Shown piece after piece: positions 8,265 through 16,627 of a stretch of DNA of 48,125 bases. The DNA is taken from assembly GCF_947492815.1 (NCBI RefSeq), contig NZ_CANLOB010000034.1, positions 1 to 48,125 of the forward strand, in the 5' to 3' direction. The notes beneath the pieces were generated by a model. That model searched no databases. It saw only the letters and a program-made list of their open reading frames with translations, and had not been told where the DNA came from. How positions within the stretch are numbered: the stretch's first letter is position 1; each line of letters opens with the position of its first letter. This DNA comes from an uncultured Dokdonia sp. GTDB lineage: Bacteria > Bacteroidota > Bacteroidia > Flavobacteriales > Flavobacteriaceae. A program made the translations under genes and the position numbers.

Positions 8265-10421
8265 TTAATTATTATTAAATCGTGTTATTCCTTCTTTTAG
8301 CCATGCTTTATATTCTTCGGCATCTGGTGTATATCCTACTGGAGTATTTAAATTGGATTCATCATGATCGATTAATACGTAATAAGGCTGAGCATTTGCT
8401 TTATAACGTATGGTTTGGAATTCACTCCATTTATCTCCAATTGTTTGTACGCGTTTACCTGTAATTTCTGAAACATAACGGTCTTTTACTGGAAGTTTAC
8501 GACGATCATCTACATAGAGAGAAATAAGTACGACATCATTTTTAAGAATATCAAGTATCGAAGGTTCTATCCAAACACGTTCTTCCATTTTTCTACAGTT
8601 CACACAGGCATGTCCGGTAAAATCAATAAGGACTGTTTTATTTACTGTTTTAGCATATGCAAGTCCTTGTTCATAATCATTAAATGCTAAAATACCATTA
8701 GGTAATACATGTCCTCCTTCTGGTAAGCCATCTTTAAATTGAGCATCTACTACTCCAGAACTTCCTATCCCGTGAGGAGATTCACTATACTCCATTGGTG
8801 GAGGAAAACCGCTTATAATCTTTAAAGGAGCGCCCCATAATCCTGGAATAAGATATAATGTAAACCACATAGAAGCAATAGCTAATAACAACCTTCCTAC
8901 AGAAAGTTTGGATCCTTCATCATCATGGGGAGTTTTGATTTTCCCTAATAAATATAAAGTGAGTATTGCTGATATGGCAATCCAAATAGCTAAAAATGTT
9001 TCTCTTTCTAATAAATGAAGTTGTAAAACTAAATCTGCGTTTGATAAGAATTTAAATGCTAAAGCTAATTCTATAAGACCAAAAACTACTTTTACTGTAT
9101 TAAGCCATCCTCCTGATTTTGGAAGGTTTGTTAACCAACTAGGGAATAATGCAAATAATACAAAAGGAAATGCTAATCCTAATCCAAATCCTAACATAGC
9201 TATCGTTAAGATAGTGGCACCTCCATCTGTAGATAAGACACTTCCCAACACTAATCCCAATGCCGGACCTGTACAAGAAAATGAAACAATAATAAGTGTT
9301 AATGCCATAAAGAAAACTCCTAAAAGCCCTCCCCCACTCGAAGCCTTATCTGCCTTGGTAGCCCAACTGTTTGGAATATTTATTTCAAAAGCTCCCAAAA
9401 AAGAAATAGCAAAAACAACAAATATTAAAAAGAAGAAAATATTCAGGTATACATTTGTTGATATAGCATTAAAAATGTTAGGGTTTAATGATTCAAAGAG
9501 ATGAAATGGCAAACTAATCAATACATAGATAGCAACGATACAGAAACCATAAAATAACGCATTAAACTTTCCTTTTGATTTATTTTCGTTTTGCTTTATA
9601 AAAAAGCTAATTGTCATAGGAATCATAGGGAATACACACGGAGTAAACGTCACTAAAAGACCCGCTAGTAATGTCCCTAAAAAAATCAACCAATGACTTT
9701 TCTTTTCTTCATTATTCTGTATCGTATCTGCTTCATTATCTCCTCCGACTACTGGTGGTCCCTTATTCTCATCTTCATCATTTTCTACAACTTCACTATA
9801 TTCATCGTCTTCTAATACAATTCTGCCATCTTCACCTATTGATCTACTGTCTCCTATAGTGTTTTTGATATCAACTCCATATTTTTCAAACGCATTATAA
9901 TTGGTAAAAGCCAATACTTTTTGCTTTCCAAGATCATGAACGATATAAAACTCTTGGTTGATACAAACTCCGTTCTCAATACAACTTTGATGTTTTACTA
10001 TAGATTTGATTATGGTCGTAGAAGCATCGGTAAGTTGTATTTTTTGAGAGAGACGTGCCGTATCTTCCCAAAAAACCTCATCTACTTCAAAAATATCACT
10101 GTACTCTCTATGGGTAGGACTTTCTGTTGCTTTTCCGTCTAATGTATACGTAGCTCCTGTCTCTGGTAAAAATTCAAAGTGTAATGGAATAGGTCCATCT
10201 TCAGGAGTAAACTGGCTATATACATGCCATTTGTCTTGAATTTTAGCATCATAATGCAGTATATATGTTGTCTCAGAAATTTTCTCAACTTCTCCAGACC
10301 ATTGAACAGGGTCATATTTTTTACCACTTCCAAATTCTTGCCCTCCACCAAAGCCTTGAGCGATTGCAAATGTTGTGGTAAGCATAAATACTCCGAGGAG
10401 TGTAAGCGTTTTACGCATCAT
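8265..10421 (-). CDS. dsbD: DsbD-type protein-disulfide reductase (thiol:disulfide interchange)
   Basis: A 718-residue protein with the full three-part DsbD layout. A signal peptide (about 1-21) and N-terminal DsbD-alpha-like domain come first. An acidic linker (about 200-235) follows, then a CcdA/DsbD-beta membrane domain with the redox Cys in FTPCVFPMIP and SFSCTGPALG. The C-terminal thioredoxin-like domain has CVNC (606-609). It carries electrons from cytoplasmic thioredoxin across the inner membrane to reduce periplasmic thiols, for example in disulfide isomerisation and cytochrome c maturation. The start codon overlaps the tilS stop by 4 nt (ATGA), so translation is probably coupled, and the peptidase gene follows after 3 nt. 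Confidence 0.92.
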   Translation of the reverse strand: MMRKTLTLLGVFMLTTTFAIAQGFGGGQEFGSGKKYDPVQWSGEVEKISETTYILHYDAKIQDKWHVYSQFTPEDGPIPLHFEFLPETGATYTLDGKATESPTHREYSDIFEVDEVFWEDTARLSQKIQLTDASTTIIKSIVKHQSCIENGVCINQEFYIVHDLGKQKVLAFTNYNAFEKYGVDIKNTIGDSRSIGEDGRIVLEDDEYSEVVENDEDENKGPPVVGGDNEADTIQNNEEKKSHWLIFLGTLLAGLLVTFTPCVFPMIPMTISFFIKQNENKSKGKFNALFYGFCIVAIYVLISLPFHLFESLNPNIFNAISTNVYLNIFFFLIFVVFAISFLGAFEINIPNSWATKADKASSGGGLLGVFFMALTLIIVSFSCTGPALGLVLGSVLSTDGGATILTIAMLGFGLGLAFPFVLFALFPSWLTNLPKSGGWLNTVKVVFGLIELALAFKFLSNADLVLQLHLLERETFLAIWIAISAILTLYLLGKIKTPHDDEGSKLSVGRLLLAIASMWFTLYLIPGLWGAPLKIISGFPPPMEYSESPHGIGSSGVVDAQFKDGLPEGGHVLPNGILAFNDYEQGLAYAKTVNKTVLIDFTGHACVNCRKMEERVWIEPSILDILKNDVVLISLYVDDRRKLPVKDRYVSEITGKRVQTIGDKWSEFQTIRYKANAQPYYVLIDHDESNLNTPVGYTPDAEEYKAWLKEGITRFNNN

Positions 10422-11755
10422 ATTGAATATGTTATTTTAAGTAGTTTGGTATCCTCTTGCGCACTATATCTTCTATCCGAACGATATCCTAGTATCCAAA
10501 TAATTCCGTTTTGATCACATAGTAACCAAGTATTCTCTTTGGCTACCAAAGATAGCTTTTCATCTTTAAAAAATTTACTCAATTTCTTTTTCCCTTGCAT
10601 TCCTGAAGGATAAAAAAAATCTCCTTCTTTCCAACGACGTACTACCATTGGAAATTGTACTTTGGAAGGATCTATATATATCTCAGTTTCTAAGACAGTT
10701 GCCATGGTTGCTACCCTAGCAAATGATAACGTTCCGTAATCACCTTGATGTTCTTGTATTCCTTCTTCAATTAGGAAAGAAGTCGTATTCGTTTCTTTTT
10801 CTTTACTATATGAATATAATTGTAATGTGGTTCGATCTTTTAGTAAACGATGTGTTTGTGAAAAAAGCTGTTTTCCTGATTGTGCTTCTAATAAATGATA
10901 GACATCTTCCCAAGCAGTAAATCCAAAATCTTTATACAATACATAAAGTACAGCTTTAGGAGTTGGATGTTCCAACAATTTTGGAATAGATACACACATA
11001 GCTCTAGGTCCTATGAGACTATCTAACGGATAGAAATACCTAGTTTTAAGTTCCTGAATATATACTTCCAATAAACTAGCAGATTGTTGTACATGCGTTA
11101 GTGTCTTTTCTACCGTTTGTAAAATATCAGGGCGTATTTTTTCCAACTCAGGAATCACATGATGGCGCATCGCATTACGCACATACGCATCAGATGCATT
11201 ACTACTATCTTCTCGCCAAACAATTTCATTTACTTGTGCATACTCATAAATACGCTTTCGCGAAAACGGTAACAGTAACCGCAACACATTTCCAGAAATA
11301 GCAGGGATACCAGTGAGACCATCAAGACCTGTACCTCGAGATACATTAATCAAAAACGTTTCTAAGTTATCATTGCTATGATGTGCTGTTAGTATATAAT
11401 CATATCCTTCGGCGGTAGTTAATTCTTTAAACCAAGTATACCTCAAATCACGTGCTGCCATTTGAGTGGAGACGGTATGTTTTTTCGCGTAAGCGGATGT
11501 ATCAAAACTCTTTTCGTAATATGGAAGTGTATGTTCTGTAGCAAGTTTTTTTACAAAATGTGCATCTCCATCACTTTCGTTTCCTCGTAAATTAAAATTA
11601 CAATGTGCAATGCTTATATCTAATCCAGAAGACATGCAAAGATGTACTAAAACAGTACTATCCAACCCTCCACTTACGGCAACTAATAATTTTGTGTGTG
11701 CTGTTAGAAAAGGAAACTGTTGTTTTAGATGTGATTGAAACGCATCAAGAAGCAT
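10418..11755 (-). CDS. tilS: tRNA(Ile)-lysidine synthetase
   Basis: A 445-residue PP-loop ATPase with the signature VSGGLDS (27-33) and the family's HCNFNLRG and RDLRYTWF motifs, followed by the TilS middle and C-terminal domains. It attaches lysine to C34 of the AUA-reading tRNA-Ile, changing anticodon CAU to lysidine-AU; it is essential in most bacteria. Length is normal. It overlaps dsbD by 4 nt and lies 11 nt after the small membrane protein gene. A palindrome copy with one mismatch (11,253-11,268) is read here as PFSRKR, and a more degenerate one lies near 11,482-11,496. Confidence 0.94.
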   Translation of the reverse strand: MLLDAFQSHLKQQFPFLTAHTKLLVAVSGGLDSTVLVHLCMSSGLDISIAHCNFNLRGNESDGDAHFVKKLATEHTLPYYEKSFDTSAYAKKHTVSTQMAARDLRYTWFKELTTAEGYDYILTAHHSNDNLETFLINVSRGTGLDGLTGIPAISGNVLRLLLPFSRKRIYEYAQVNEIVWREDSSNASDAYVRNAMRHHVIPELEKIRPDILQTVEKTLTHVQQSASLLEVYIQELKTRYFYPLDSLIGPRAMCVSIPKLLEHPTPKAVLYVLYKDFGFTAWEDVYHLLEAQSGKQLFSQTHRLLKDRTTLQLYSYSKEKETNTTSFLIEEGIQEHQGDYGTLSFARVATMATVLETEIYIDPSKVQFPMVVRRWKEGDFFYPSGMQGKKKLSKFFKDEKLSLVAKENTWLLCDQNGIIWILGYRSDRRYSAQEDTKLLKITYSI

Positions 11756-11766
11756 ATACAGGTATC

Positions 11767-11949
11767 TTAAACTCTTCCTTTTAGGGCATTAAACACCCAA
11801 GCAATGGCAAAAAAGCCAATTCCAACTGCGGCAAAGCCCCAGCCAGCAACATCTTTATAACGTACAGCACCAAGTAATATAAGAGACAATCCTACGATTA
11901 TCATAATAAAAGTAGCCCAAGCGAGCACTGTATTCTTATTCATTCCCAT
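11767..11949 (-). CDS. Small two-helix membrane protein
   Basis: A 60-residue protein with two hydrophobic helices (about 7-28 and 34-54) separated by a short RYKDVAGWG turn and ending in ALKGRV. The pattern matches a small conserved Flavobacteriaceae membrane protein annotated, as I recall, as the CAL67264 family; that match is from memory and not verified. Function unknown. It precedes tilS by 11 nt on the same strand and is probably the first gene of the tilS-dsbD-peptidase operon. Confidence 0.7.
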   Translation of the reverse strand: MGMNKNTVLAWATFIMIIVGLSLILLGAVRYKDVAGWGFAAVGIGFFAIAWVFNALKGRV

Positions 11950-12134
11950 AGATTCAATTTAAGTTGTTCAGCAATTATAAGAATAATTACAATAACAAGG
12001 GATTTTACACCTATTCTTATTTAAATTTAAATAAAACGAAAATTATAACAGGTATAAGTACAAATATCGACTAAATTTCATAAACGTGAGGAAGAGAAAC
12101 TATACGATTTTCGTAAATTCGAACATTATTTAAG

Positions 12135-12170
12135 AACACCTTCTTTTTAACAAAATAATAAGGTGTTTTT
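12135..12170 (+). terminator. Orphan terminator-like hairpin upstream of acyl-CoA carboxylase gene
   Basis: AACACCTT (12,135-12,142) and AAGGTGTT (12,160-12,167) form an 8-bp stem followed by a T-run, the polarity of a plus-strand terminator. The flanking genes diverge, so no annotated transcript needs a stop here. It ends about 50 nt before the carboxylase start. It may end a small RNA from the 11,950-12,134 gap, which has no credible ORF, or act as an attenuator. Confidence 0.5.
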
Positions 12171-12220
12171 AAAAACTTTATTTTTAATATACCACGATAT
12201 AAAAAGCGTATTTCAGCACT

Positions 12221-13849
12221 ATGGATATAAAATTCAATAAAAACGAAGATCATAACAAACTCTTACTTTCTGATTTAAAAAGAAAACTAGCAAAAGTAAA
12301 ATTGGGAGGTGGTGAAAAACGTATCGAAAAACACCATTCAAAAGGAAAACTCACCGCGAGAGAACGAATAGAGTATCTTGTAGACGATCCAAAAAAATGT
12401 ATTGAAATAGCTGCTTTTGCAGGAGAAGGCATGTATGAAGAGCATGGTGGTTGCCCAAGTGGTGGGGTCGTTATAAAAATAGGGCATGTATCTGGTAAGC
12501 AATGTATTGTTGTTGCAAATGATGCAACAGTAAAAGCTGGCGCTTGGTTTCCTATTACAGGAAAAAAGAATTTACGCGCACAAGAAATTGCCATGGAAAA
12601 TAAATTACCCATCATTTACCTTGTAGATAGTGCAGGAGTATATCTTCCTATGCAAGATGAAATTTTCCCAGACAAAGAGCACTTTGGACGTATTTTTAGA
12701 AATAATGCGGTGATGAGTAGTATGGGAATTACCCAAATATCTGCTGTTATGGGTAGTTGTGTTGCTGGTGGAGCCTACCTTCCTATCATGAGTGATGAAG
12801 CACTTATTGTAGATAAAACAGGAAGTATCTTTCTTGCTGGAAGTTATTTAGTAAAAGCTGCCATAGGAGAAACGATAGATAATGAAACATTAGGTGGTGC
12901 CACTACACACTGCGAAATAAGTGGCGTGACAGATTACAAAGCAAAAGATGATAAGGATGCCTTAGATACCATTAAGAAATTAATGGATAAAATAGGAGAT
13001 TATACAAAAGCAGGATACAATCGTAAAGAAGCAGCACTTCCAAAAGAAAACCCTGAAGAGATTTTTGGAATTCTTCCAGCCTCAAGAGCTGATCAATATG
13101 ATATGCGCGAAATCATAAAACGTTTGGTAGATCATTCTGAATTTGATGAATATAAAGAAGGATACGGACAAAGTATTCTTACAGGATACGCCCGTATAGA
13201 TGGTTGGGCGGTAGGTATCGTTGCCAATCAGCGTAAGTTGGTAAAGACAAAAAAAGGAGAAATGCAATTTGGAGGCGTGATTTACTCAGATAGTGCCGAT
13301 AAAGCAACGCGTTTTATAGCTAATTGTAATCAAAAGAAAATTCCGTTGGTATTCTTACAAGATGTAACTGGATTTATGGTAGGTAGTAAAAGTGAGCATG
13401 GCGGTATTATTAAAGATGGGGCAAAAATGGTAAATGCTGTATCTAATAGTGTTGTCCCTAAATTTACTATCGTGATTGGAAATTCATATGGAGCAGGTAA
13501 TTATGCAATGTGCGGTAAGGCTTATGATCCGAGACTTATTGCTGCTTGGCCAAGTGCAAATCTGGCTGTTATGAGTGGAAATTCTGCTGCCAAGGTATTA
13601 TTGCAAATAGAAACAGCTTCTCTTAAGAAACAAGGAAAAGAAATTACACCTGAAGTAGAAAAAGAATTATATGATAGGATTAAAGCGCGTTATGACGAGC
13701 AAATCTCACCGTATTATGCAGCTTCACGTATTTGGACAGATGGCGTTATAGACCCTAGAGATACTAGAAAATGGATTTCTATGGGAATCGAAGCAGCAGA
13801 TCATGCTCCTATCGAAAAACCTTTCAACTTAGGCGTTATTCAGGTTTAA
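12221..13849 (+). CDS. Acyl-CoA carboxylase, carboxyltransferase (beta) subunit, methylcrotonyl-CoA carboxylase-like
   Basis: A 542-residue biotin-dependent carboxyltransferase. The N-terminal half has GKLTARERIEYL, normal for the family. The C-terminal half has FLQDVTGFMVG, the GGIIKDGAKMV block and SYGAGNYAMCGKAYDPR, which resemble methylcrotonyl-CoA carboxylase beta more than propionyl-CoA carboxylase. If so, it carboxylates 3-methylcrotonyl-CoA in leucine breakdown, with a biotin carboxylase/carrier subunit encoded elsewhere; none is adjacent. A related acyl-CoA substrate is possible. The gene is alone on its transcript, bounded by an orphan hairpin upstream and a terminator downstream. 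Family call firm, substrate tentative. Confidence 0.88.
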   Translation: MDIKFNKNEDHNKLLLSDLKRKLAKVKLGGGEKRIEKHHSKGKLTARERIEYLVDDPKKCIEIAAFAGEGMYEEHGGCPSGGVVIKIGHVSGKQCIVVANDATVKAGAWFPITGKKNLRAQEIAMENKLPIIYLVDSAGVYLPMQDEIFPDKEHFGRIFRNNAVMSSMGITQISAVMGSCVAGGAYLPIMSDEALIVDKTGSIFLAGSYLVKAAIGETIDNETLGGATTHCEISGVTDYKAKDDKDALDTIKKLMDKIGDYTKAGYNRKEAALPKENPEEIFGILPASRADQYDMREIIKRLVDHSEFDEYKEGYGQSILTGYARIDGWAVGIVANQRKLVKTKKGEMQFGGVIYSDSADKATRFIANCNQKKIPLVFLQDVTGFMVGSKSEHGGIIKDGAKMVNAVSNSVVPKFTIVIGNSYGAGNYAMCGKAYDPRLIAAWPSANLAVMSGNSAAKVLLQIETASLKKQGKEITPEVEKELYDRIKARYDEQISPYYAASRIWTDGVIDPRDTRKWISMGIEAADHAPIEKPFNLGVIQV

Positions 13850-13875
13850 ATTCAGATTAACTTGACAACATTACA

Positions 13876-13911
13876 AAAAGCCGCCTAATTAGAAATTAAT
13901 AAGACGGCTTC
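13876..13911. terminator. Bidirectional terminator between convergent genes
   Basis: AAGCCGCCT and its near complement AAGACGGCTT form a stem with one mismatch, between the carboxylase stop (13,849) and the convergent lipoprotein gene (stop at 13,952). A- and T-rich flanks on both sides allow use in both directions. Confidence 0.7.
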
Positions 13912-13951
13912 TATAACTAAAAAGTAGTGGTTAATATATTAAAGTGGTGTT

Positions 13952-14659
13952 TTATGATCTTTCAAATTGTTGACCATCCAGAGTAAGAATATTCCCCGAA
14001 ATTGACCAAGTACTTGAAAATGCTGAGGGTGGATCGTTTTGCTCTCCAGCGCAACTACTTACATCTGTTGGTGTTATGGTTATACTACTACCCGAAATCG
14101 TATAATTAAAATCTGTAATGATCCCTCCATTCATACAGATATCGTTACAATCTGCTTGAAAAACAGATCCAGAAGAACTTGAAGTGAAATTAAAGAAATT
14201 TCCATCTCCATTAGCATTGGTACACTCTGTAGGTATTTGATTCCATCGACCTAAAATTTCATCTGCTCCTGTATTAGAGCTTGATCCCGATACAGTTGCA
14301 AAACTATTTATCGTATCCCAGCTTACAGTATCACCATCGTTTACTATACCGTTTGTAAGAACTCTAGTCAGTTCAAGATCAATAAAACTAGAAAGTTCAA
14401 GTGTAGTCCCTCCTCGGTCCAAAACAACTTCTACACTTCTTGTTTCCCCTCTTTCTAAATCAAATAAGTTTGCTGTTTCTTCTCCGCCTATATCATTGCC
14501 ATCACTATCGCGAATTAAAGGAAACGAAACATCTTCATGTACAGAGTTCCATGTAAATATCAAGTCGATTGTTATTGGACCTGAATCGTCATCTGAACAA
14601 GAATTAAACAAATTTGTACATATAAGTAGCACAAAAAATAAACCGGTTTTTTTCATCAT
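13952..14659 (-). CDS. Surface lipoprotein with C-terminal lipocalin-like domain
   Basis: Starting at the paired ATGs (14,659/14,656) gives MMKKTGLFFVLLICTNLFNSC-SDDD: a lipoprotein signal whose lipid Cys is followed by Ser-Asp-Asp-Asp. That matches the Bacteroidota lipoprotein export signal for surface display. A longer frame to 14,722 adds 21 residues without signal character and is less likely. The N-terminal half is unrecognised. The C-terminal about 100 residues (EILGRWNQIPTEC, Cys-rich, ending SGNILTLDGQQFE) resemble the lipocalin-like domain of many Bacteroidota lipoproteins. Function unknown, possibly small-ligand binding. Convergent with the carboxylase gene. Confidence 0.8.
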   Translation of the reverse strand: MMKKTGLFFVLLICTNLFNSCSDDDSGPITIDLIFTWNSVHEDVSFPLIRDSDGNDIGGEETANLFDLERGETRSVEVVLDRGGTTLELSSFIDLELTRVLTNGIVNDGDTVSWDTINSFATVSGSSSNTGADEILGRWNQIPTECTNANGDGNFFNFTSSSSGSVFQADCNDICMNGGIITDFNYTISGSSITITPTDVSSCAGEQNDPPSAFSSTWSISGNILTLDGQQFERS

Positions 14660-14919
14660 AATTAATTTTGAAGATTTAAAAGCGTAAAAATCGTAGTTGT
14701 AAAGAGTTCTCAAAATACCCATTACTAGGCATTTTTATACATTAGAATTTATGGTCTATATTGTAACATCTTGACAGTTAGAAAAAGTATCAGTACCCCA
14801 ATAAAGTTCAAAGTATTTTAAAAGACTCTTTATAATATTTCGCGAAAGCGGACAACATCATACTAAAACATATATTTCTGAGTTTTAATTTAGAAAAGGT
14901 TTGTATACATTAGCAGTCT
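14660..14919. other. Divergent intergenic region
   Basis: 260 nt between the lipoprotein and the M23 peptidase gene, with no credible ORF. It holds a partial palindrome copy (TTTCGCGAAAGCG, 14,838-14,850). Promoters for both flanking genes are expected here, but no clear TAnnTTTG box with correct spacing was seen. Confidence 0.4.
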
Positions 14920-16623
14920 ATGATTAAAAGGGGATTTCTAACTTATATTTTATATTTATTTTCTACATTTTTTTGTTTTGCACAAACAGATATACCTACT
15001 GATTATTTTACAAATCCGTTAGACATACCGCTAGTTATGGCGGGTACTTTTGGGGAATTACGTAGTAATCATTTCCATAGCGGATTAGATATCAAAACCC
15101 AACGTAAAGAAGGTTTGAAAGTGCATGCTTCTGCAACAGGATATGTAAGCCGAATCAAAATCTCTCATTATGGATATGGGAAAGCACTTTATATACAACA
15201 CCCTAATGGGTACTCTACCGTATATGCGCATCTTAAGAAATTTAGTCCTGAAATAGAAGCATATATCAAGGAGAAACAATACAAGAAAGAACGTTATGAA
15301 ATTGAAGTGTTTCCTACTTCTGGAGCATTAGCGGTTACTCAAGGTGATTTAATTGCGTATAGTGGCAATACAGGGGATAGTGGCGGCCCTCATCTTCATT
15401 ATGAAATTAGAGATGCGAACTCCAGACCTATGAATCCCTTTTTATTTGGAATTCAAGTAGCCGACCACAGGGCTCCTAAAATCACAAAAGCATTTGCGTA
15501 TCCTCTGGACGAAAACTCTTATATCAATCGAGCTCAAAAACCTGTTGAACTTAGATTGAAAATGCAAAAAGACAGTACCTATATTACTGAAAAAATAAAA
15601 GCTCAAGGAAATATAGGCTTTGGTATAAGTACCATAGATCAGCAAGATGGTGCTAATAATAAAAATGGTATTTATCAAATACAAACTACGATAAATGGAG
15701 AAGAAAACTTCTTACTCACCATGGATAAGTTTTCTTTTGCTGAGACACGTTACCTCAATAGAATGATTGATTATGGACGTTATATTAAGAAGAGAAATAG
15801 AGTTCAGAAATTATTTATAGAAAAAAATAATCCGCTTAGTATTTATAAAAATCAAGTAGATAATGGTGTTCTGACTATTAATGACAGTCTTTCATATCAA
15901 TATGGTATTAAAATAAAAGACTACGCTGGTAATGTAACAAGTATTAATGTTCCTATTATTGGAAAAGCAGATACACTTACAAAACCAAGTACACCTGTAG
16001 TTACTGAAAATCATGCATATGCAGATCAACCTTTTTCATTTTCAGAGGGTAAGTTTTCAGTCTATATTCCTAAAGGCGCTTTATATGATCATACATTTCT
16101 AGATTTAGCATCACGTTCTGACACACTTCATTTTCATACTGAAGAAACACCTTTACATAAAAATGCTGTTATCAGTTACGATCTTTCTGCTTATAATGGA
16201 GAAGATAGAGAAAAACTATATTTAGGTCGATTAAACCGTAAAGGGAATGATATTTATTATACACGCACAAGAATTAAAGATAATGCCCTAACAACGGCTA
16301 CTAAAACTTTCGGAACATATACAATTGGGATGGATAAGACACCGCCTGTTATTACAGCAAAAAATGTAGCTAAAGGAAGGTGGATGTCTAAATATCGTTA
16401 TCTCAAATTTAAGATTGAAGATGCCGAAAGCGGTATAAAAAGTTATCGTGCAACTGTAAATGGAAAATTCATTTTGATGGAGTATGATTATAAAACAAAT
16501 ACTCTTGTACACGATTTTAATGATAATATCGTTACTGATACTGAAAATAACTTAAAACTAATCGTCACCGATAATGTAGGAAATAGTGCTACATTTGAGA
16601 CAACATTTTTTAGAAAAAAATAA
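14920..16623 (+). CDS. Secreted M23 (LytM-type) metallopeptidase
   Basis: A 567-residue protein with a signal peptide (about 1-21, ending CFAQ). The M23 domain (about 45-175) has the zinc motif HSGLD (His53, Asp57), YAHL (His103) and GGPHLHYE (His158, His160), so it should be active. About 390 residues of beta-rich sequence follow, which I do not recognise. M23 enzymes cleave peptide bonds in peptidoglycan cross-links. It ends 4 nt before the likely TTG start of the TonB-dependent receptor, so the two are probably co-transcribed and may act together in envelope remodelling or uptake. Confidence 0.9.
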   Translation: MIKRGFLTYILYLFSTFFCFAQTDIPTDYFTNPLDIPLVMAGTFGELRSNHFHSGLDIKTQRKEGLKVHASATGYVSRIKISHYGYGKALYIQHPNGYSTVYAHLKKFSPEIEAYIKEKQYKKERYEIEVFPTSGALAVTQGDLIAYSGNTGDSGGPHLHYEIRDANSRPMNPFLFGIQVADHRAPKITKAFAYPLDENSYINRAQKPVELRLKMQKDSTYITEKIKAQGNIGFGISTIDQQDGANNKNGIYQIQTTINGEENFLLTMDKFSFAETRYLNRMIDYGRYIKKRNRVQKLFIEKNNPLSIYKNQVDNGVLTINDSLSYQYGIKIKDYAGNVTSINVPIIGKADTLTKPSTPVVTENHAYADQPFSFSEGKFSVYIPKGALYDHTFLDLASRSDTLHFHTEETPLHKNAVISYDLSAYNGEDREKLYLGRLNRKGNDIYYTRTRIKDNALTTATKTFGTYTIGMDKTPPVITAKNVAKGRWMSKYRYLKFKIEDAESGIKSYRATVNGKFILMEYDYKTNTLVHDFNDNIVTDTENNLKLIVTDNVGNSATFETTFFRKK

Positions 16624-16627
16624 TCTC

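Noticed and set aside
12060..12134. Possible tRNA or 6S-like RNA before the orphan hairpin
   Set aside because: No cloverleaf, no TPsiC-arm sequence and no long bulged helix could be folded by eye.
12250..12615. 121-residue minus-strand ORF inside the carboxylase gene
   Set aside because: Antisense to a strongly conserved enzyme; no independent support.
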